A DNA stretch of 54,428 nt from a virus. This document shows, one piece after another, positions 38,056 through 47,034 of the stretch (the stretch's first letter is position 1; each line of letters opens with the position of its first letter). The DNA lies in IMG/VR virus record IMGVR_UViG_3300037193_000230, positions 1-54,428 of that record; one strand, 5' to 3'. The notes under the pieces were generated by a model. The model ran no database searches and was not told the DNA's origin. It saw only the letters and a list, made by a program, of their open reading frames with translations. Made by a program: the position numbers and the translations under genes.

Positions 38056-40340
38056 TATCGCCTCTCGTTCCTACGATTCGCTCGGTTTACCAACTGTGCA
38101 ATTCCGTTGGCGTCAATCTCTACAGTCCACCCCGACAGGGCTTCTCGTACGCGGTCTCCCACGCCTCCGAAACCGTCAGACTGAACCAAGGCGTTCAACT
38201 CCATGGAACCGGAGGTAGCGTTCATGGCTTCGTCAATGGCCTTCACAGCCGCCGGAGTACCCTGTTCGATACCCCTTGCCCAGTCCGTCATCAAAGCCAT
38301 ACCCGAGTAGAGCGTGTAGCCCCTTCCGGAGAAGGCACCTTCCTTGGCGGGCGAGAACGGGAAGAAGTCACGTACCGCACTGACCACTTCCTTGGCCTTG
38401 TTTACGGCCTGTCCTACCATCTGCTGGATACCCTCGATGAATCCTCGAATCAGGGACTTACCCGCTTCGATTAGGAGTCCACCCAGGTTACCCAAGGCAC
38501 TGATGATACGACCCGGCAAGCCCAGGAACATGATGTTGATGGCGTCCAAGGCAGTCAAGAATGCGCCCTTGACGTTTTCCCACAATCCGCGAACCGTCTG
38601 CTTGATTCCTTCGGCCATCATATCCCAGTCGCCGGTAAACAACCCGACAAAGGTCTTGATGATACCCGTGATGAAATCAATCGCACCCTTCACCATCGAA
38701 GAAACGTGTTCCCACGCGTCTCCCATTATCCGGGCCATGTCCTGGATGATAGGTACCAAGAAGTCCAAGATAAGAATGGCAAAGTCAGTCAGGATGACTG
38801 TCACATCCGCCAATACGGTAATCAGATCCACCAGTGAAGGCACGATCTTGACAACCGCGTCCAAGAACTTCGGCATCGCTTCGCCTGCGATCAGCATCAG
38901 GTCCGGCATCAGCTTCTGAAGAACATCCAAGAAGCTCTTCAGAGCCGTATCGGCCAACTGGAACAATGCGGGTAGCAATGGTTCCAACGCGATCATCAGG
39001 TTGACCAGGAACTGAACCAACTGCTGGATGAACGGCATGATCAGAATCAACGCTTCGGCCAGGGTACGACCAAGCAGGATTGCCATGTTGCCGAAGAAGT
39101 TGAGCAGCGGTGCCAGCAGAGGCTGAAGCACGGTCAGAATGGACAGAAGCGAGTCACTAAGAATCCTTACCAGAACCATGAGGATCGGGGCAAGAATCTT
39201 AATGGCCTCTCCCAAGACCGTACCCAGGGTGTTGGCAATGACCTGGATCAGTGGTGTCAACTGCTGGATGATAGGGGCCAAAGCGGTCAAAGCCTGCCCG
39301 AGCACATCCGCAATCAAGCCGGAAATGATACCCAGGATAGGCATAAGAGCCACCAGAACATCGGTCAGACCCGTAATCAGACTGGCCAGTGGACCACCCA
39401 GAGGACCCATAACGCGGATACCCGCTTCGAAAAGCCGGTTGAACGCGCTCAGAAGTGAATTGGTCACTTCGGCGAGTCCTACAAACGCAGCCCGCAACGA
39501 CCCGTCTGCGGCTACTCGCTGGACTACCGCGTTGAAGTCGCTGAGGAAGGTATTGAACCCGACTGCCAGCAGATCAAACGACTCGCTTCCTTCCCGTCCC
39601 AGGGTCAACAGGGACTGGGTGAACGCCTTGACGCCTGTGTCGATCTGCGAGAAGAACTTCCCGGTGTTGAACAGGATTTCCTGGATGTCCCTCAGGCCCT
39701 GCTTGGATGTGATGACCTCAGTGAAGGCCCCAGCCATCTGTGAAAGTCCCACAGCGATTCGCTGGAGTCCGCCTTCGAGGGTCGGGAAAATCTTGTTCAA
39801 CTGCTCGAAGATCGGGCCTAGCGTACGTTCGAACGTGGCTGACAGAGAGCCCTTCAAGCGGTCGATAGACGGCTTCAGAACCTCAGCCGCCTTCTTGATC
39901 CCGTCCATGCCCAGTCCGATAGCAGCAAACGCACCTGCCGCAAGGAATAGCAAGGAGGGAAGCCCCGCAATCAAGGTGGAGATCACACCCAACGCGGGGG
40001 CCAGCAAAAGGGCAACACCCAGACCGATGGCCATATAACGGGACATGCCGAGAATCTGCCCCCCGGCACGGCCCGCACTATCACCTACGGTTCGGATCTG
40101 CTTGTCGAGATCCCTGAAGCGTGTATTGATGTTGACGTTTCGATCAAGGCTGTCCAATCGCTTCTTCAGTACCGCCACGCTTCGTAGCGCCTGACGCGTA
40201 TCGAACTCCACAGGGATTTCCACCCTGAGGTCACGTTCGATCTTTTCCAGCTTGGTCTTGAGGGTACTGCGAAACTTGTCGAGATCGGGCATTACCCTGA
40301 CCGATACACGGCCTACTTCGATACCGCCGGGACCCGCCAT
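38055..40340 (-). CDS. Tape measure protein
   Basis: A 761-residue protein with GGGAGGG. It begins VRVMPDLDKFRSTLKTKLEKIE, a typical tape measure opening, followed by coiled coil, then long Leu/Ile/Val-rich helices and a Gly-Leu-Met region. It sets tail length and is injected ahead of DNA. At about 1.5 Å per residue this suggests a tail near 115 nm. It follows the two tail-chaperone frames. Confidence 0.93.
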   Translation of the reverse strand: MAGPGGIEVGRVSVRVMPDLDKFRSTLKTKLEKIERDLRVEIPVEFDTRQALRSVAVLKKRLDSLDRNVNINTRFRDLDKQIRTVGDSAGRAGGQILGMSRYMAIGLGVALLLAPALGVISTLIAGLPSLLFLAAGAFAAIGLGMDGIKKAAEVLKPSIDRLKGSLSATFERTLGPIFEQLNKIFPTLEGGLQRIAVGLSQMAGAFTEVITSKQGLRDIQEILFNTGKFFSQIDTGVKAFTQSLLTLGREGSESFDLLAVGFNTFLSDFNAVVQRVAADGSLRAAFVGLAEVTNSLLSAFNRLFEAGIRVMGPLGGPLASLITGLTDVLVALMPILGIISGLIADVLGQALTALAPIIQQLTPLIQVIANTLGTVLGEAIKILAPILMVLVRILSDSLLSILTVLQPLLAPLLNFFGNMAILLGRTLAEALILIMPFIQQLVQFLVNLMIALEPLLPALFQLADTALKSFLDVLQKLMPDLMLIAGEAMPKFLDAVVKIVPSLVDLITVLADVTVILTDFAILILDFLVPIIQDMARIMGDAWEHVSSMVKGAIDFITGIIKTFVGLFTGDWDMMAEGIKQTVRGLWENVKGAFLTALDAINIMFLGLPGRIISALGNLGGLLIEAGKSLIRGFIEGIQQMVGQAVNKAKEVVSAVRDFFPFSPAKEGAFSGRGYTLYSGMALMTDWARGIEQGTPAAVKAIDEAMNATSGSMELNALVQSDGFGGVGDRVREALSGWTVEIDANGIAQLVNRANRRNERR

Positions 40341-40343
40341 TGG

Positions 40344-41071
40344 TTACCCTCCCTTGGTCTTCTTAGCCTGTAGTTGCTTACGGAACGGATTGTTTTCCCC
40401 GCGACCTGTCTTCTTCTGTGGGCGCGGTACAGGCTTCGGAGCCTTAGGCTTCCGCTTGGAATTGGAAGCGATAACCGCATAGGTTGTGGAGTTAACCGCG
40501 TCGATCAATTGAGCAAAGTGATACCTGTCCACACCCCATCCAATATACTGTTCGCCACCACGCAGAGCGGCAACCGTTCTGGATTCCAATGGGAACTGTT
40601 GGATAAACGCCAGGATATGGCGGGGTGTATGGGAGCCACCCAGCATCTTCACGAAATCCAAACCCAAGTAATGCTGGAAATCATAGATAAGTGGAGCCCC
40701 GTCGATCTTTTCTATCAGACGGACGAGGCTGGAGCTTCCCCCGCCTGTGTGTTTTCCATCCAGTGCTCGAAGAGTACCTTCAGCCGAAGCAGATCCCCTT
40801 CCAGGCTGGCCACCAGCTCGTCTCCCTTGTTGTCGGCCGTGGCAGTCCTGAGGACAAAGGTCAGCGTGTCTCGAACCATGTCTTCGGTCATGTCCTCTTC
40901 CGTAGTCTCCTGAAGCATCTCCAGCTTGGCTACTACGGCTTCACGCTCGGTGGACGACATACGTAGGATCTGACGTAGGGTGTACTTGTTCTTGCCCGCC
41001 TGAAAGATCATGGGGGCATACGTTTCGTTGAGCGACTTGTCGATGTCGTCAAGAGTAAACACATTGGTCAT
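40344..41071 (-). CDS. Tail assembly chaperone GT (frameshift product)
   Basis: The second chaperone frame is open from the slippery site down to 40344 and sits in the -1 frame relative to the first. Reading 41071 to about 40737 in frame 0 and then slipping back one base gives about 242 residues. The joined sequence LVRLIEKIDGAPLIYDFQHYLGLD is sensible protein. The C-terminal basic Lys/Pro tail is usual for GT. It guides tail tube assembly on the tape measure. Confidence 0.85.
40715..41071 (-). CDS. Tail assembly chaperone G
   Basis: A 118-residue protein; ATG 41071 has GAAAGGG upstream. An acidic helical protein in the usual place between major tail and tape measure genes. Its 3' end holds G-GGG-GAA (minus strand, plus positions 40736-40742), the slip site for the GT product, 18 bases before the stop codon. 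Confidence 0.88.
   Translation of the reverse strand: MTNVFTLDDIDKSLNETYAPMIFQAGKNKYTLRQILRMSSTEREAVVAKLEMLQETTEEDMTEDMVRDTLTFVLRTATADNKGDELVASLEGDLLRLKVLFEHWMENTQAGEAPASSV
40736..40742 (-). promoter_or_regulatory. Slippery sequence for programmed -1 frameshift
   Basis: Minus-strand GGGGGAA read as G GGG GAA in frame 0. A P-site tRNA on GGG can re-pair with GGG one base back. It lies in the overlap of the two chaperone frames, which differ by exactly -1. Confidence 0.8.
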
Positions 41072-41108
41072 GGCGAACCCTTTCAATGCTTGCTCGGACC
41101 CTGAACAT

Positions 41109-41151
41109 GAAAAGAGGGGCACAGTCGGGTCCGCCGAATAACTGTGCCCCT
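41109..41151 (-). terminator. Terminator or attenuator after the major tail gene
   Basis: Minus strand: AGGGGCACAGT pairs with ACTGTGCCCCT (plus 41141-41151 and 41115-41125), followed by CTTTTC. It would lower expression of the tail chaperones and tape measure relative to the major tail protein. Confidence 0.8.
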
Positions 41152-41161
41152 CCTAGTCAAA

Positions 41162-41740
41162 TTACGATTCGTTTACACCCGTGTCGAGAGAGATCCACGA
41201 CAGGATCGGATCGGTGTCGTTCTTGAGGAACGTCGCACGAAGAGGTAGGTAAGCAAACTCGTCTACCGCAAGTTCGATCGAATCCTCACGACGAATGGAT
41301 ACCCGTGTGGCGTGCATGGCGATGTGCGTACTTCCGTCTGTGATGACGATAAGCAGCGCTCGCTCCACCGGAGTAACCGAAACCTCGGACACGGCGAATA
41401 CACCATCCGTGGACCCGGGGTCGGTTACACCGTAATACAGACCCAGTGTATCCTCATCAAACTGATGGGCATTGAACGTCACATAGTCGGTGGCAACCTC
41501 GGTAACCACTTCCCGGAAGGACGCATTCTGCCAGGTGCCCAGAACCTCGGTGTCCCCACCATCAAATCCGAATACCGGCAGTTCGTCACGGGCTGTGTGA
41601 CCCAGGTTATCCCAACCCGAAAGTCCTGTGGTTGGGTCAAACGAGTCGATAGCCGCCGGGGTCGGAGCCGCTGTTCCTACAGGGGCTGTGTAGATGTAGC
41701 CCTTGGCGGGTAGGATGACCGCATTTGGGTTAATTGGCAT
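41162..41740 (-). CDS. Major tail protein
   Basis: A 192-residue tail-tube protein. The start (NPNAVILPAKGYIYTAPVGTAAP) and the pattern WDNLGHTARDELPVFGFDGGDTEVLGTWQN are typical of actinophage tube subunits. Length and place, after the tail terminator and before the chaperones, agree. AAGGAG lies upstream and a terminator follows. Confidence 0.9.
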   Translation of the reverse strand: MPINPNAVILPAKGYIYTAPVGTAAPTPAAIDSFDPTTGLSGWDNLGHTARDELPVFGFDGGDTEVLGTWQNASFREVVTEVATDYVTFNAHQFDEDTLGLYYGVTDPGSTDGVFAVSEVSVTPVERALLIVITDGSTHIAMHATRVSIRREDSIELAVDEFAYLPLRATFLKNDTDPILSWISLDTGVNES

Positions 41741-41754
41741 CTTGGCCTAACTCC

Positions 41755-42168
41755 TTAGTCTACTCGTGTTGGCCGAAGGCCAAGTTGGATTAGTCCCTGG
41801 ATTCGCCAGGTGTTTTCGTACGGTGAGTCAAACTGAGTGGGACCCATCGTTTCAAACATGGAGTGGAGATAACCGTTTTCTGTCAGAGTCTGGTTATCCA
41901 CCGCGTTCTGAAGCACCTTTCGGGCGTCCAGGTACAAATCCTCACACGCAACCAGACCTTCTGTGTGGTAGGCAGTGAGTTCGATAACAGGCAAGTCCAA
42001 GTAGTCGATGTCCATGGCCAACCCACCCAGTCGGCGAACATTCACGATGGGGTAAACCCGGTCATCCACGTCAGGAATCCAGGAATAAACATTGATTCCG
42101 GGACCCAACCCGTCCCGTAGGAGGGGGATTACTACATCCTGGATTCGGGGCATACGCCGTACTACCAT
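41755..42168 (-). CDS. Tail terminator protein
   Basis: A 137-residue protein directly before the major tail gene. RIQDVVIPLLRDGL, DRVYPIVNVRRLGG and IELTAYHTEG are typical of the tail-terminator fold that caps the tail tube at the head-tail joint. Length is usual. Confidence 0.8.
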   Translation of the reverse strand: MVVRRMPRIQDVVIPLLRDGLGPGINVYSWIPDVDDRVYPIVNVRRLGGLAMDIDYLDLPVIELTAYHTEGLVACEDLYLDARKVLQNAVDNQTLTENGYLHSMFETMGPTQFDSPYENTWRIQGLIQLGLRPTRVD

Positions 42169-42178
42169 TTAATCCCCC

Positions 42179-42499
42179 TTAGGCGTTCAAATAAGCCTGT
42201 GTGATGATGTACAAACCGTCAACTCGCTTGAACCCACCACTAGGCAGCTTAAGATAATGTCCGAATTCGATACTGGCGGCTGCTTCGTCCACCAACGACA
42301 CGAACCAGTCGATGTGGCCGTACTTGACGTTTCTACGACGTTCAAGTTCGATCTTGGCGGCACCTGTATCACGATGCATCAGCAAGTAGGCCGAAGCCCT
42401 TCGAAAGATTTTCTGGGCTGCGTTCCGCACGGCCTTCTGAACCTTCTCGTCTTGAGCCAAAATGCGGTTCATCTTGTCGGCTCTCATCAAGTACACCAT
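42179..42499 (-). CDS. Neck protein (DUF5403/HK97 gp10-like)
   Basis: A 106-residue protein. A first half of basic helices, then VSLVDEAAASIEFGH and YIITQAYLNA, match the small neck proteins (DUF5403-like) between stopper and tail terminator in actinophages. It joins head to tail. Confidence 0.75.
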   Translation of the reverse strand: MVYLMRADKMNRILAQDEKVQKAVRNAAQKIFRRASAYLLMHRDTGAAKIELERRRNVKYGHIDWFVSLVDEAAASIEFGHYLKLPSGGFKRVDGLYIITQAYLNA

Positions 42500-42852
42500 T
42501 ACGAGCGCCTGATTACGTAGTCGACATGTGCAGTCCGATTGGAGCCGTTGTACCTACGGACCTTACCGACCACGTGCCACCTCATGCCCAGCCAATCGAC
42601 CTGAGCCTGTGCCCCCAGAATGAACGGGAAGCTCCGTGGCAGCCTCATTCGGTACATGTCTTCGGTTTCGTAACCTTCGTTGGTCTGCTCTGCTCGTCGC
42701 TGGGAAGTACCAGACTGGATCATGGGCTGGATCGTGGCGATACTGGTTACCCCGATGGGGCTTACGCCCTTGATGATATTCCCGTCCCGGTCGATCTGGT
42801 CTTCTTCCTGATAAATGACAACCGTTTCCCGGCCCCTGTCTAGTAGGCTCAT
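42499..42852 (-). CDS. Head-to-tail stopper
   Basis: A 117-residue beta-rich protein. LLDRGRETVVIYQEE and the C-terminal WHVVGKVRRYNGSNRTAHVDY fit stopper proteins that close the portal before the tail attaches. Overlap with the adaptor gene supports the neck cluster. Confidence 0.78.
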   Translation of the reverse strand: MSLLDRGRETVVIYQEEDQIDRDGNIIKGVSPIGVTSIATIQPMIQSGTSQRRAEQTNEGYETEDMYRMRLPRSFPFILGAQAQVDWLGMRWHVVGKVRRYNGSNRTAHVDYVIRRS

Positions 42853-43253
42853 AGCGTCACCCAGGGGTCTGGTGGGCAGTTATCGTAGTAAGGAGCCAGA
42901 TTGGTGCGAATGGTGAACACACCCGAGGTGATCCCCAGGAGTGCCCATTCACTGGCAAGGATGTCGAGTCGACCCGAAGCAACCCTGTCGTCAATCTGAT
43001 ACGAGTAGTTACCATCCGTTTCGGATCGGTACCCGTCGACGTTCTTGATCAATCGGAGAACCGTGTCGGCTTCGACCATGACCAGAATGGACTCGTTGAT
43101 CCGACCATCCGCAACCTGGGCGTCCAAGTCGGGGATCTTGTGACGGATCAGAAGCTCCACGTCGTTGAGACGGGTTTCCACGATTTCCTGTTCGCCCGCT
43201 TCGAGTGACCTACCCAGGCGGGCTTCTACGTCGGCTACTGTTGCGTAGGCCAT
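42849..43253 (-). CDS. Head-to-tail adaptor
   Basis: A 134-residue protein. YATVADVEARLGRSLEAGEQEIVETRLNDVE is the characteristic helical opening of adaptor proteins that bind below the portal ring. It overlaps the stopper gene by four bases. Confidence 0.85.
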   Translation of the reverse strand: MAYATVADVEARLGRSLEAGEQEIVETRLNDVELLIRHKIPDLDAQVADGRINESILVMVEADTVLRLIKNVDGYRSETDGNYSYQIDDRVASGRLDILASEWALLGITSGVFTIRTNLAPYYDNCPPDPWVTL

Positions 43254-43262
43254 CTCTGCTCC

Positions 43263-43484
43263 TTAGAAAGTCTCTGGCTTCAGCACCGAGCGGATCAGCG
43301 CCATGAAACCGGTCTGAAGGTCGGTACGGGCAATAGCCGCCCACCGCTTGTCTGTCTCGTCACGGTTGAAAATCTCTTCGACCTTCGTCCCTACGAGCTG
43401 GGCAAGTTCCTTCAGCTCATTGGCGATTCGGATCTCGTCTTCGGATAGTTCTCGATACCCCGTAATGGGGGCTGACTTAACCAC
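43263..43484 (-). CDS. acb2: Acb2-like anti-CBASS protein
   Basis: A 73-residue protein from GTG 43484 with GAAAGGA upstream. Residues 10-18 (YRELSEDEI) and 45-65 (Asp-x-Arg-Trp...Thr-Asp-Leu-Gln-x-Gly-Phe-Met-Ala-Leu-x-Arg) with a final Pro-x2-Phe are the signature of the Acb2/Tad1 hairpin family. Acb2 proteins form hexamers that soak up cyclic di- and tri-nucleotides, switching off CBASS and related signalling. Placement between capsid and neck genes would give high late expression. Confidence 0.8.
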   Translation of the reverse strand: MVKSAPITGYRELSEDEIRIANELKELAQLVGTKVEEIFNRDETDKRWAAIARTDLQTGFMALIRSVLKPETF

Positions 43485-43662
43485 GTGGTGTATCCTTTCG
43501 GGGACGGCCGCGCTTCTTGGGCGCAGGAGTAGGCGTTACGGGCTCTGAGACGGCTTCTGACGGACTTTCAGGCTCAGTCCGGTACTTGAACCCGGACGTG
43601 TCCCAAAGGCGCTCAGCGATCCTCTCAGACACTTCTACGAGCACCCCCGTAGGGGAGATCAT
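43477..43662 (-). CDS. Small structural-operon protein with AT-hook-like tail
   Basis: A 61-residue protein; ATG 43662 is preferred, TTG 43671 is possible. N-terminal strand and helix (GVLVEVSERIAERLWDTSGF), a Pro/Glu/Thr linker, then KKRGRPRK, the core of an AT-hook. Similar proteins lie beside capsid genes in other actinophages; function unknown. Confidence 0.7.
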   Translation of the reverse strand: MISPTGVLVEVSERIAERLWDTSGFKYRTEPESPSEAVSEPVTPTPAPKKRGRPRKDTPRG

Positions 43663-43664
43663 GG

Positions 43665-44627
43665 CTACCAATTTTCGACCAACCTTTCAATCGACTCGAC
43701 CCAACGGGCGAGTTCCGGATTTGGGTCCAATTCTGCGGACCTCTTCAGGGCCAGTCGGGAAGCCGCGTTCCAATCGGTATCGTTCAGGAGTTGTAGAATA
43801 GTAGCTTCGTACCCGTTCTTGTCGTCCCGGTCCACGAAAAGACCGAACGGACCCTGCGATTCCTTGAGACCCGGAGTGGGGTGGGCAATAACCGGGATTC
43901 CCGACGCCAACGCTTCGACTCCGGCCATACCGTAGGACTCATAGATACTCGGCATGAGAAGAATACGGGTCTTGGACCAGACGTTCTCCTTCATGTCAGG
44001 GGTGTGTTCCTGGATCTCCACGTTGGGAAGGTCCCTACGGATGATCTGCTCACCATGACCGCCTACCACGCCCAGGAATTCGACATCCGGCATGGATTCG
44101 GCCAGGCTGTAGAACAACCCGGACCCCTTGTTGGCGTTGAGGTTGACCAGAGTCACCTTGTCGCCCGGACTTGTCTTGTGCTCTTCCGGAAATACAGGAG
44201 GGTGGATCACCACAGAGTTCATGCCTGGCTTTTGGAGCTTCTTTTGAATCCATTCTGTATTGAACACCACCAACGAAGGCCCGAACCCGAGGTGGGTCTG
44301 GACACCCGCCATGTCGTTATGGCAGATGAAGACCCAGGGGATTCCCAGCTTTCGGGCAATCTGGGCTGTGTAGACCGTGTTGTCGTGGTGGGTAATGATC
44401 AGGTCGGGTCGCCAGGCTTGGATGTTCTGTCGTCCGTAGACCACATTGGTTGTGAGGACATCCACATCTTCGTAGGTGTAGCTCATAGGGGCTTCCGGGA
44501 GTACCGTAGCCACCACGGCCACATCGTGACCCGCCTTCTGAAGGGCCTTGACCATTGCATGGAGCATGGTTTCCGACCCGGCATTACGATAAGGCACGTA
44601 AAAGTGCACGAACACTGCGATTCTCAT
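43665..44627 (-). CDS. Glycosyltransferase, GT4-like
   Basis: A 320-residue GT-B enzyme with AAGGAG. N-terminal HFYVPYRNAGSETMLHAMVKAL with the Gly-Gly-type acceptor loop replaced by Asn-Ala-Gly, and the C-terminal nucleotide-sugar motif PSIYESYGMAGVEALASGIPVIA, with the Glu-x7-Glu pair. It lies just after the capsid gene, so it may glycosylate capsid or tail proteins. Substrate sugar unknown. Confidence 0.88.
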   Translation of the reverse strand: MRIAVFVHFYVPYRNAGSETMLHAMVKALQKAGHDVAVVATVLPEAPMSYTYEDVDVLTTNVVYGRQNIQAWRPDLIITHHDNTVYTAQIARKLGIPWVFICHNDMAGVQTHLGFGPSLVVFNTEWIQKKLQKPGMNSVVIHPPVFPEEHKTSPGDKVTLVNLNANKGSGLFYSLAESMPDVEFLGVVGGHGEQIIRRDLPNVEIQEHTPDMKENVWSKTRILLMPSIYESYGMAGVEALASGIPVIAHPTPGLKESQGPFGLFVDRDDKNGYEATILQLLNDTDWNAASRLALKRSAELDPNPELARWVESIERLVENW

Positions 44628-44710
44628 TGGCGGACTCCTTGGAGAAGGACGGGCTGTAGTCCGGCATACCTACATTTAATTCACTGGCCAAGTGAAACCC
44701 GTCCCACGAA
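44628..44710 (-). other. Intergenic region after the capsid gene with long inverted repeat
   Basis: On the minus strand GGACGGG soon after the capsid stop pairs with CCCGTCC before TTCTCC; CACT/AGTG forms a smaller inner stem. The wide loop makes it a weak attenuator at best. It would reduce transcription from capsid into the glycosyltransferase. Confidence 0.4.
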
Positions 44711-45709
44711 TTAGCTACCCGAAGGGTTTGTCAGCTTCACAAACGCATCCAGGTCACCAACCACCCAGCCGAATGTTACTTCGACCAGGAGCGCAACCTG
44801 GTTCGTCTGCCACATGGAAACGGTGTTTACTCCGTCAGTCAGTGTGGCCTGGTCGCTGATCTTGTAGCGGATCTCGTCCGCGAATCCCCAACGAAGCTGC
44901 GAGAAGTCTCCACCGATGATTCGAGTCGGAGTAGCCGTAGCCGCTCCGAGGTCACCACGTACGGCACGGCCGTAGTATGACGGGAATCCGAGGATGTTAC
45001 CCACAGTGCCATTGAAGTTGATACCGGCCGGGTTGACCAGGTTACCATTCGCGTCACGCTCCGCACCCTCACGGATCAGTCGAGCACGGAAACGAGGGTC
45101 AACCGCCCAACCGTCGAAGTCGAACTCACCAGCCGACGCCATTTCGTACGCCGTGATTAGCTCGTCATAAACGGAGTTGGTTGTGTCCGCGTCCATGTCG
45201 ACCACGTTGGCCGTGTTGTTCAGAACGTTGTCTGTGTCGATACCCTGAAGAGCCGCCCCTGTGTCAGGACGCTTTCCGTGGAATACAGCCAGGTCGATAC
45301 CGCGACCAATCGCGAAAGCCAGGTCGTTCTGGAGCTTGGTGTAGAAACCCTGTGGGTTGGTACGCGCAAATTCCTCGGACACGGTCACGATAGTGGCCAG
45401 CTTGATCGGGCTGAACGAACGGCTGTCCCACGCAGTACCGCTCAGCGGCTTGAGGCCACCTTCACGGAGAGCGTTGGTAGTACCAGTACCTACCTGGCCT
45501 ACCTCAGGACGACGAGTAGTCACCGGAATGACAGTCTCACCATAAGAAACCGGGATTCGCTCACCCAGCCGAAGAACCAGGGATGTCTCCTGGGCCTTCT
45601 CGAAAATCGGGCCTACGATCGTCTTGGGCAGTAGATCGTCAGGCACATACGCAAGTCGCCCCTGGTGGTAATCAGCGGTATTCGGGGCGAGTTCGTTAAT
45701 CATTGCCAT
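44711..45709 (-). CDS. Major capsid protein
   Basis: A 332-residue HK97-fold capsid protein. LLPKTIVGPIFEKAQETSLVLRLG, then VPVTTRRPEVGQVGTG and SPIKLATIVTVSEEFART are the classical N-terminal and E-loop/P-domain landmarks. No N-terminal delta domain, consistent with the separate scaffold gene upstream. AAGGAAA precedes the ATG. Confidence 0.94.
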   Translation of the reverse strand: MAMINELAPNTADYHQGRLAYVPDDLLPKTIVGPIFEKAQETSLVLRLGERIPVSYGETVIPVTTRRPEVGQVGTGTTNALREGGLKPLSGTAWDSRSFSPIKLATIVTVSEEFARTNPQGFYTKLQNDLAFAIGRGIDLAVFHGKRPDTGAALQGIDTDNVLNNTANVVDMDADTTNSVYDELITAYEMASAGEFDFDGWAVDPRFRARLIREGAERDANGNLVNPAGINFNGTVGNILGFPSYYGRAVRGDLGAATATPTRIIGGDFSQLRWGFADEIRYKISDQATLTDGVNTVSMWQTNQVALLVEVTFGWVVGDLDAFVKLTNPSGS

Positions 45710-45721
45710 GTTGTGGTTTCC

Positions 45722-46198
45722 TTATCGCTTGGTATGGGACTTGAATAGCTCCGCAAGCGCATCGGCCGGGTCCATTCCAGAAGTTCCGTTAAGGCCCTGT
45801 GAAGGATCTGTAGCCTTTGGCTTGGTGCCGGGGTTGAACATCTTCTTCAGAGTCTCCGCGTGGGCGGTGTACTCCTCTGTGTTCGAACCCTGTAGCAGCT
45901 TGGAAAACTCCACGGCGGACTCACCTGGAATACCTGCCTGGAGAGCAACTACCAGCTTGTCAAACTGGCTGGCAGCGTTGTCTCGCTCTGCGAGAACGGT
46001 TGTCTTCTCTTCCAACACCGACTTGAATTCGGCCTGGTGCTTCTGTTCTAGCTCCGCACGCACCTCATCGGCTACGGCCTGAGCCTTTACCCGATACTTG
46101 GCGGCTTCGGCGTTAGCCTCGCTGAGCTTCTTTCGTGCCCACTCCGGGAGTTCATCCGAAGTAGTGTTCTCAGTCTGCGTGTTCTCGGTGTCGGACAT
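45722..46198 (-). CDS. Scaffolding protein
   Basis: A 158-residue, Glu/Lys/Ala-rich coiled-coil protein; ATG 46198 has AGGAGG upstream. It stands directly before the capsid gene, as scaffolds do. Its acidic helical first two thirds and the short C-terminal tail with basic residues fit a capsid-binding scaffold. Confidence 0.85.
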   Translation of the reverse strand: MSDTENTQTENTTSDELPEWARKKLSEANAEAAKYRVKAQAVADEVRAELEQKHQAEFKSVLEEKTTVLAERDNAASQFDKLVVALQAGIPGESAVEFSKLLQGSNTEEYTAHAETLKKMFNPGTKPKATDPSQGLNGTSGMDPADALAELFKSHTKR

Positions 46199-46245
46199 TT
46201 TGCCTCCTGGGCATTCTGATAGAGATCCCACCCGGGGATCTACAT

Positions 46246-47034
46246 TTAAGCCACCGACATATCGGCGGGGTCAATTTTTCCTGATTCAATGGCACGGCGA
46301 AACGCATTGAGAGCGTCTCGTCCGCTGTAGCCCTTGGTGACTTCCTTCCAAAGCTCGTACGCTTCGAGGTAGTCTTGCTTTCCTGGCCAATCCTTCTTGG
46401 TGTCGAATACGGGTACGATCTTGCAATCACACCCGGGGTGCCACCTGGTCATCAGCTCGGTAAGAGCTGCGTTACCCTCTTCGTCAAGAAGGTCCAGGGC
46501 ATCCGGTCCTGCCTCGGCCCCGGCTCGATCCGGGGTGATATAAACCGGTCCACGAGAGACCAGCATGAGACAGAATCCGCATGTTTCAGCACCGGTTGCC
46601 ACGCGTGCCCACCTCGGACGCTTACCATCCTTTTGAATGGCGTACAGCATGGTCCGTCGTCCACCGTTCTCGACTTCCTTGGCTACCCGAAGGGCCGCCT
46701 GGGTCACTTCGCCCAAGGATGTGTCGATAAGACGGAACTTTTGTCGTGAGGGTCGCATGGCTTCTTCGAACCATTCGTATTCATAAGGGGCCAGGTCGAT
46801 GTCGTACTGTTCGTCAGGGTATTCGAGTTCCCTTAGTGTGTCGTAGAATTCACGAGCAAGTTCGGCGGATTCCCGTCGAGCATCCTCTACAGATGGGTAG
46901 ATTGTTCGCAGGATCAGATCCCAAGTCTCATCTTCGACCGGTACGCCCCGAAATGGGAGAAAGATACCCAGAATGGAGCGTACGATCCGGCGGACGATAC
47001 TAGCCTGTCGGACGACGTACGTTTCGAGTTCCAC
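46246..47034 (-). CDS. MuF-like minor head protein
   Basis: A 262-residue protein from GTG 47034, overlapping the portal gene by 35 bases. The MuF core is clear: RWARVATGAETCGFCLML, then GPVY, and HPGCDCKIVPVF, with a Cys/His arrangement. It is probably injected or helps capsid maturation. No toxin domain is fused. Confidence 0.88.
   Translation of the reverse strand: MELETYVVRQASIVRRIVRSILGIFLPFRGVPVEDETWDLILRTIYPSVEDARRESAELAREFYDTLRELEYPDEQYDIDLAPYEYEWFEEAMRPSRQKFRLIDTSLGEVTQAALRVAKEVENGGRRTMLYAIQKDGKRPRWARVATGAETCGFCLMLVSRGPVYITPDRAGAEAGPDALDLLDEEGNAALTELMTRWHPGCDCKIVPVFDTKKDWPGKQDYLEAYELWKEVTKGYSGRDALNAFRRAIESGKIDPADMSVA

Noticed and set aside
39139-40038. Long plus-strand frame opposite the tape measure gene
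   Set aside because: It reads as Ser/Arg/Pro-rich shadow sequence with no start signal; the minus-strand tape measure protein is clear.
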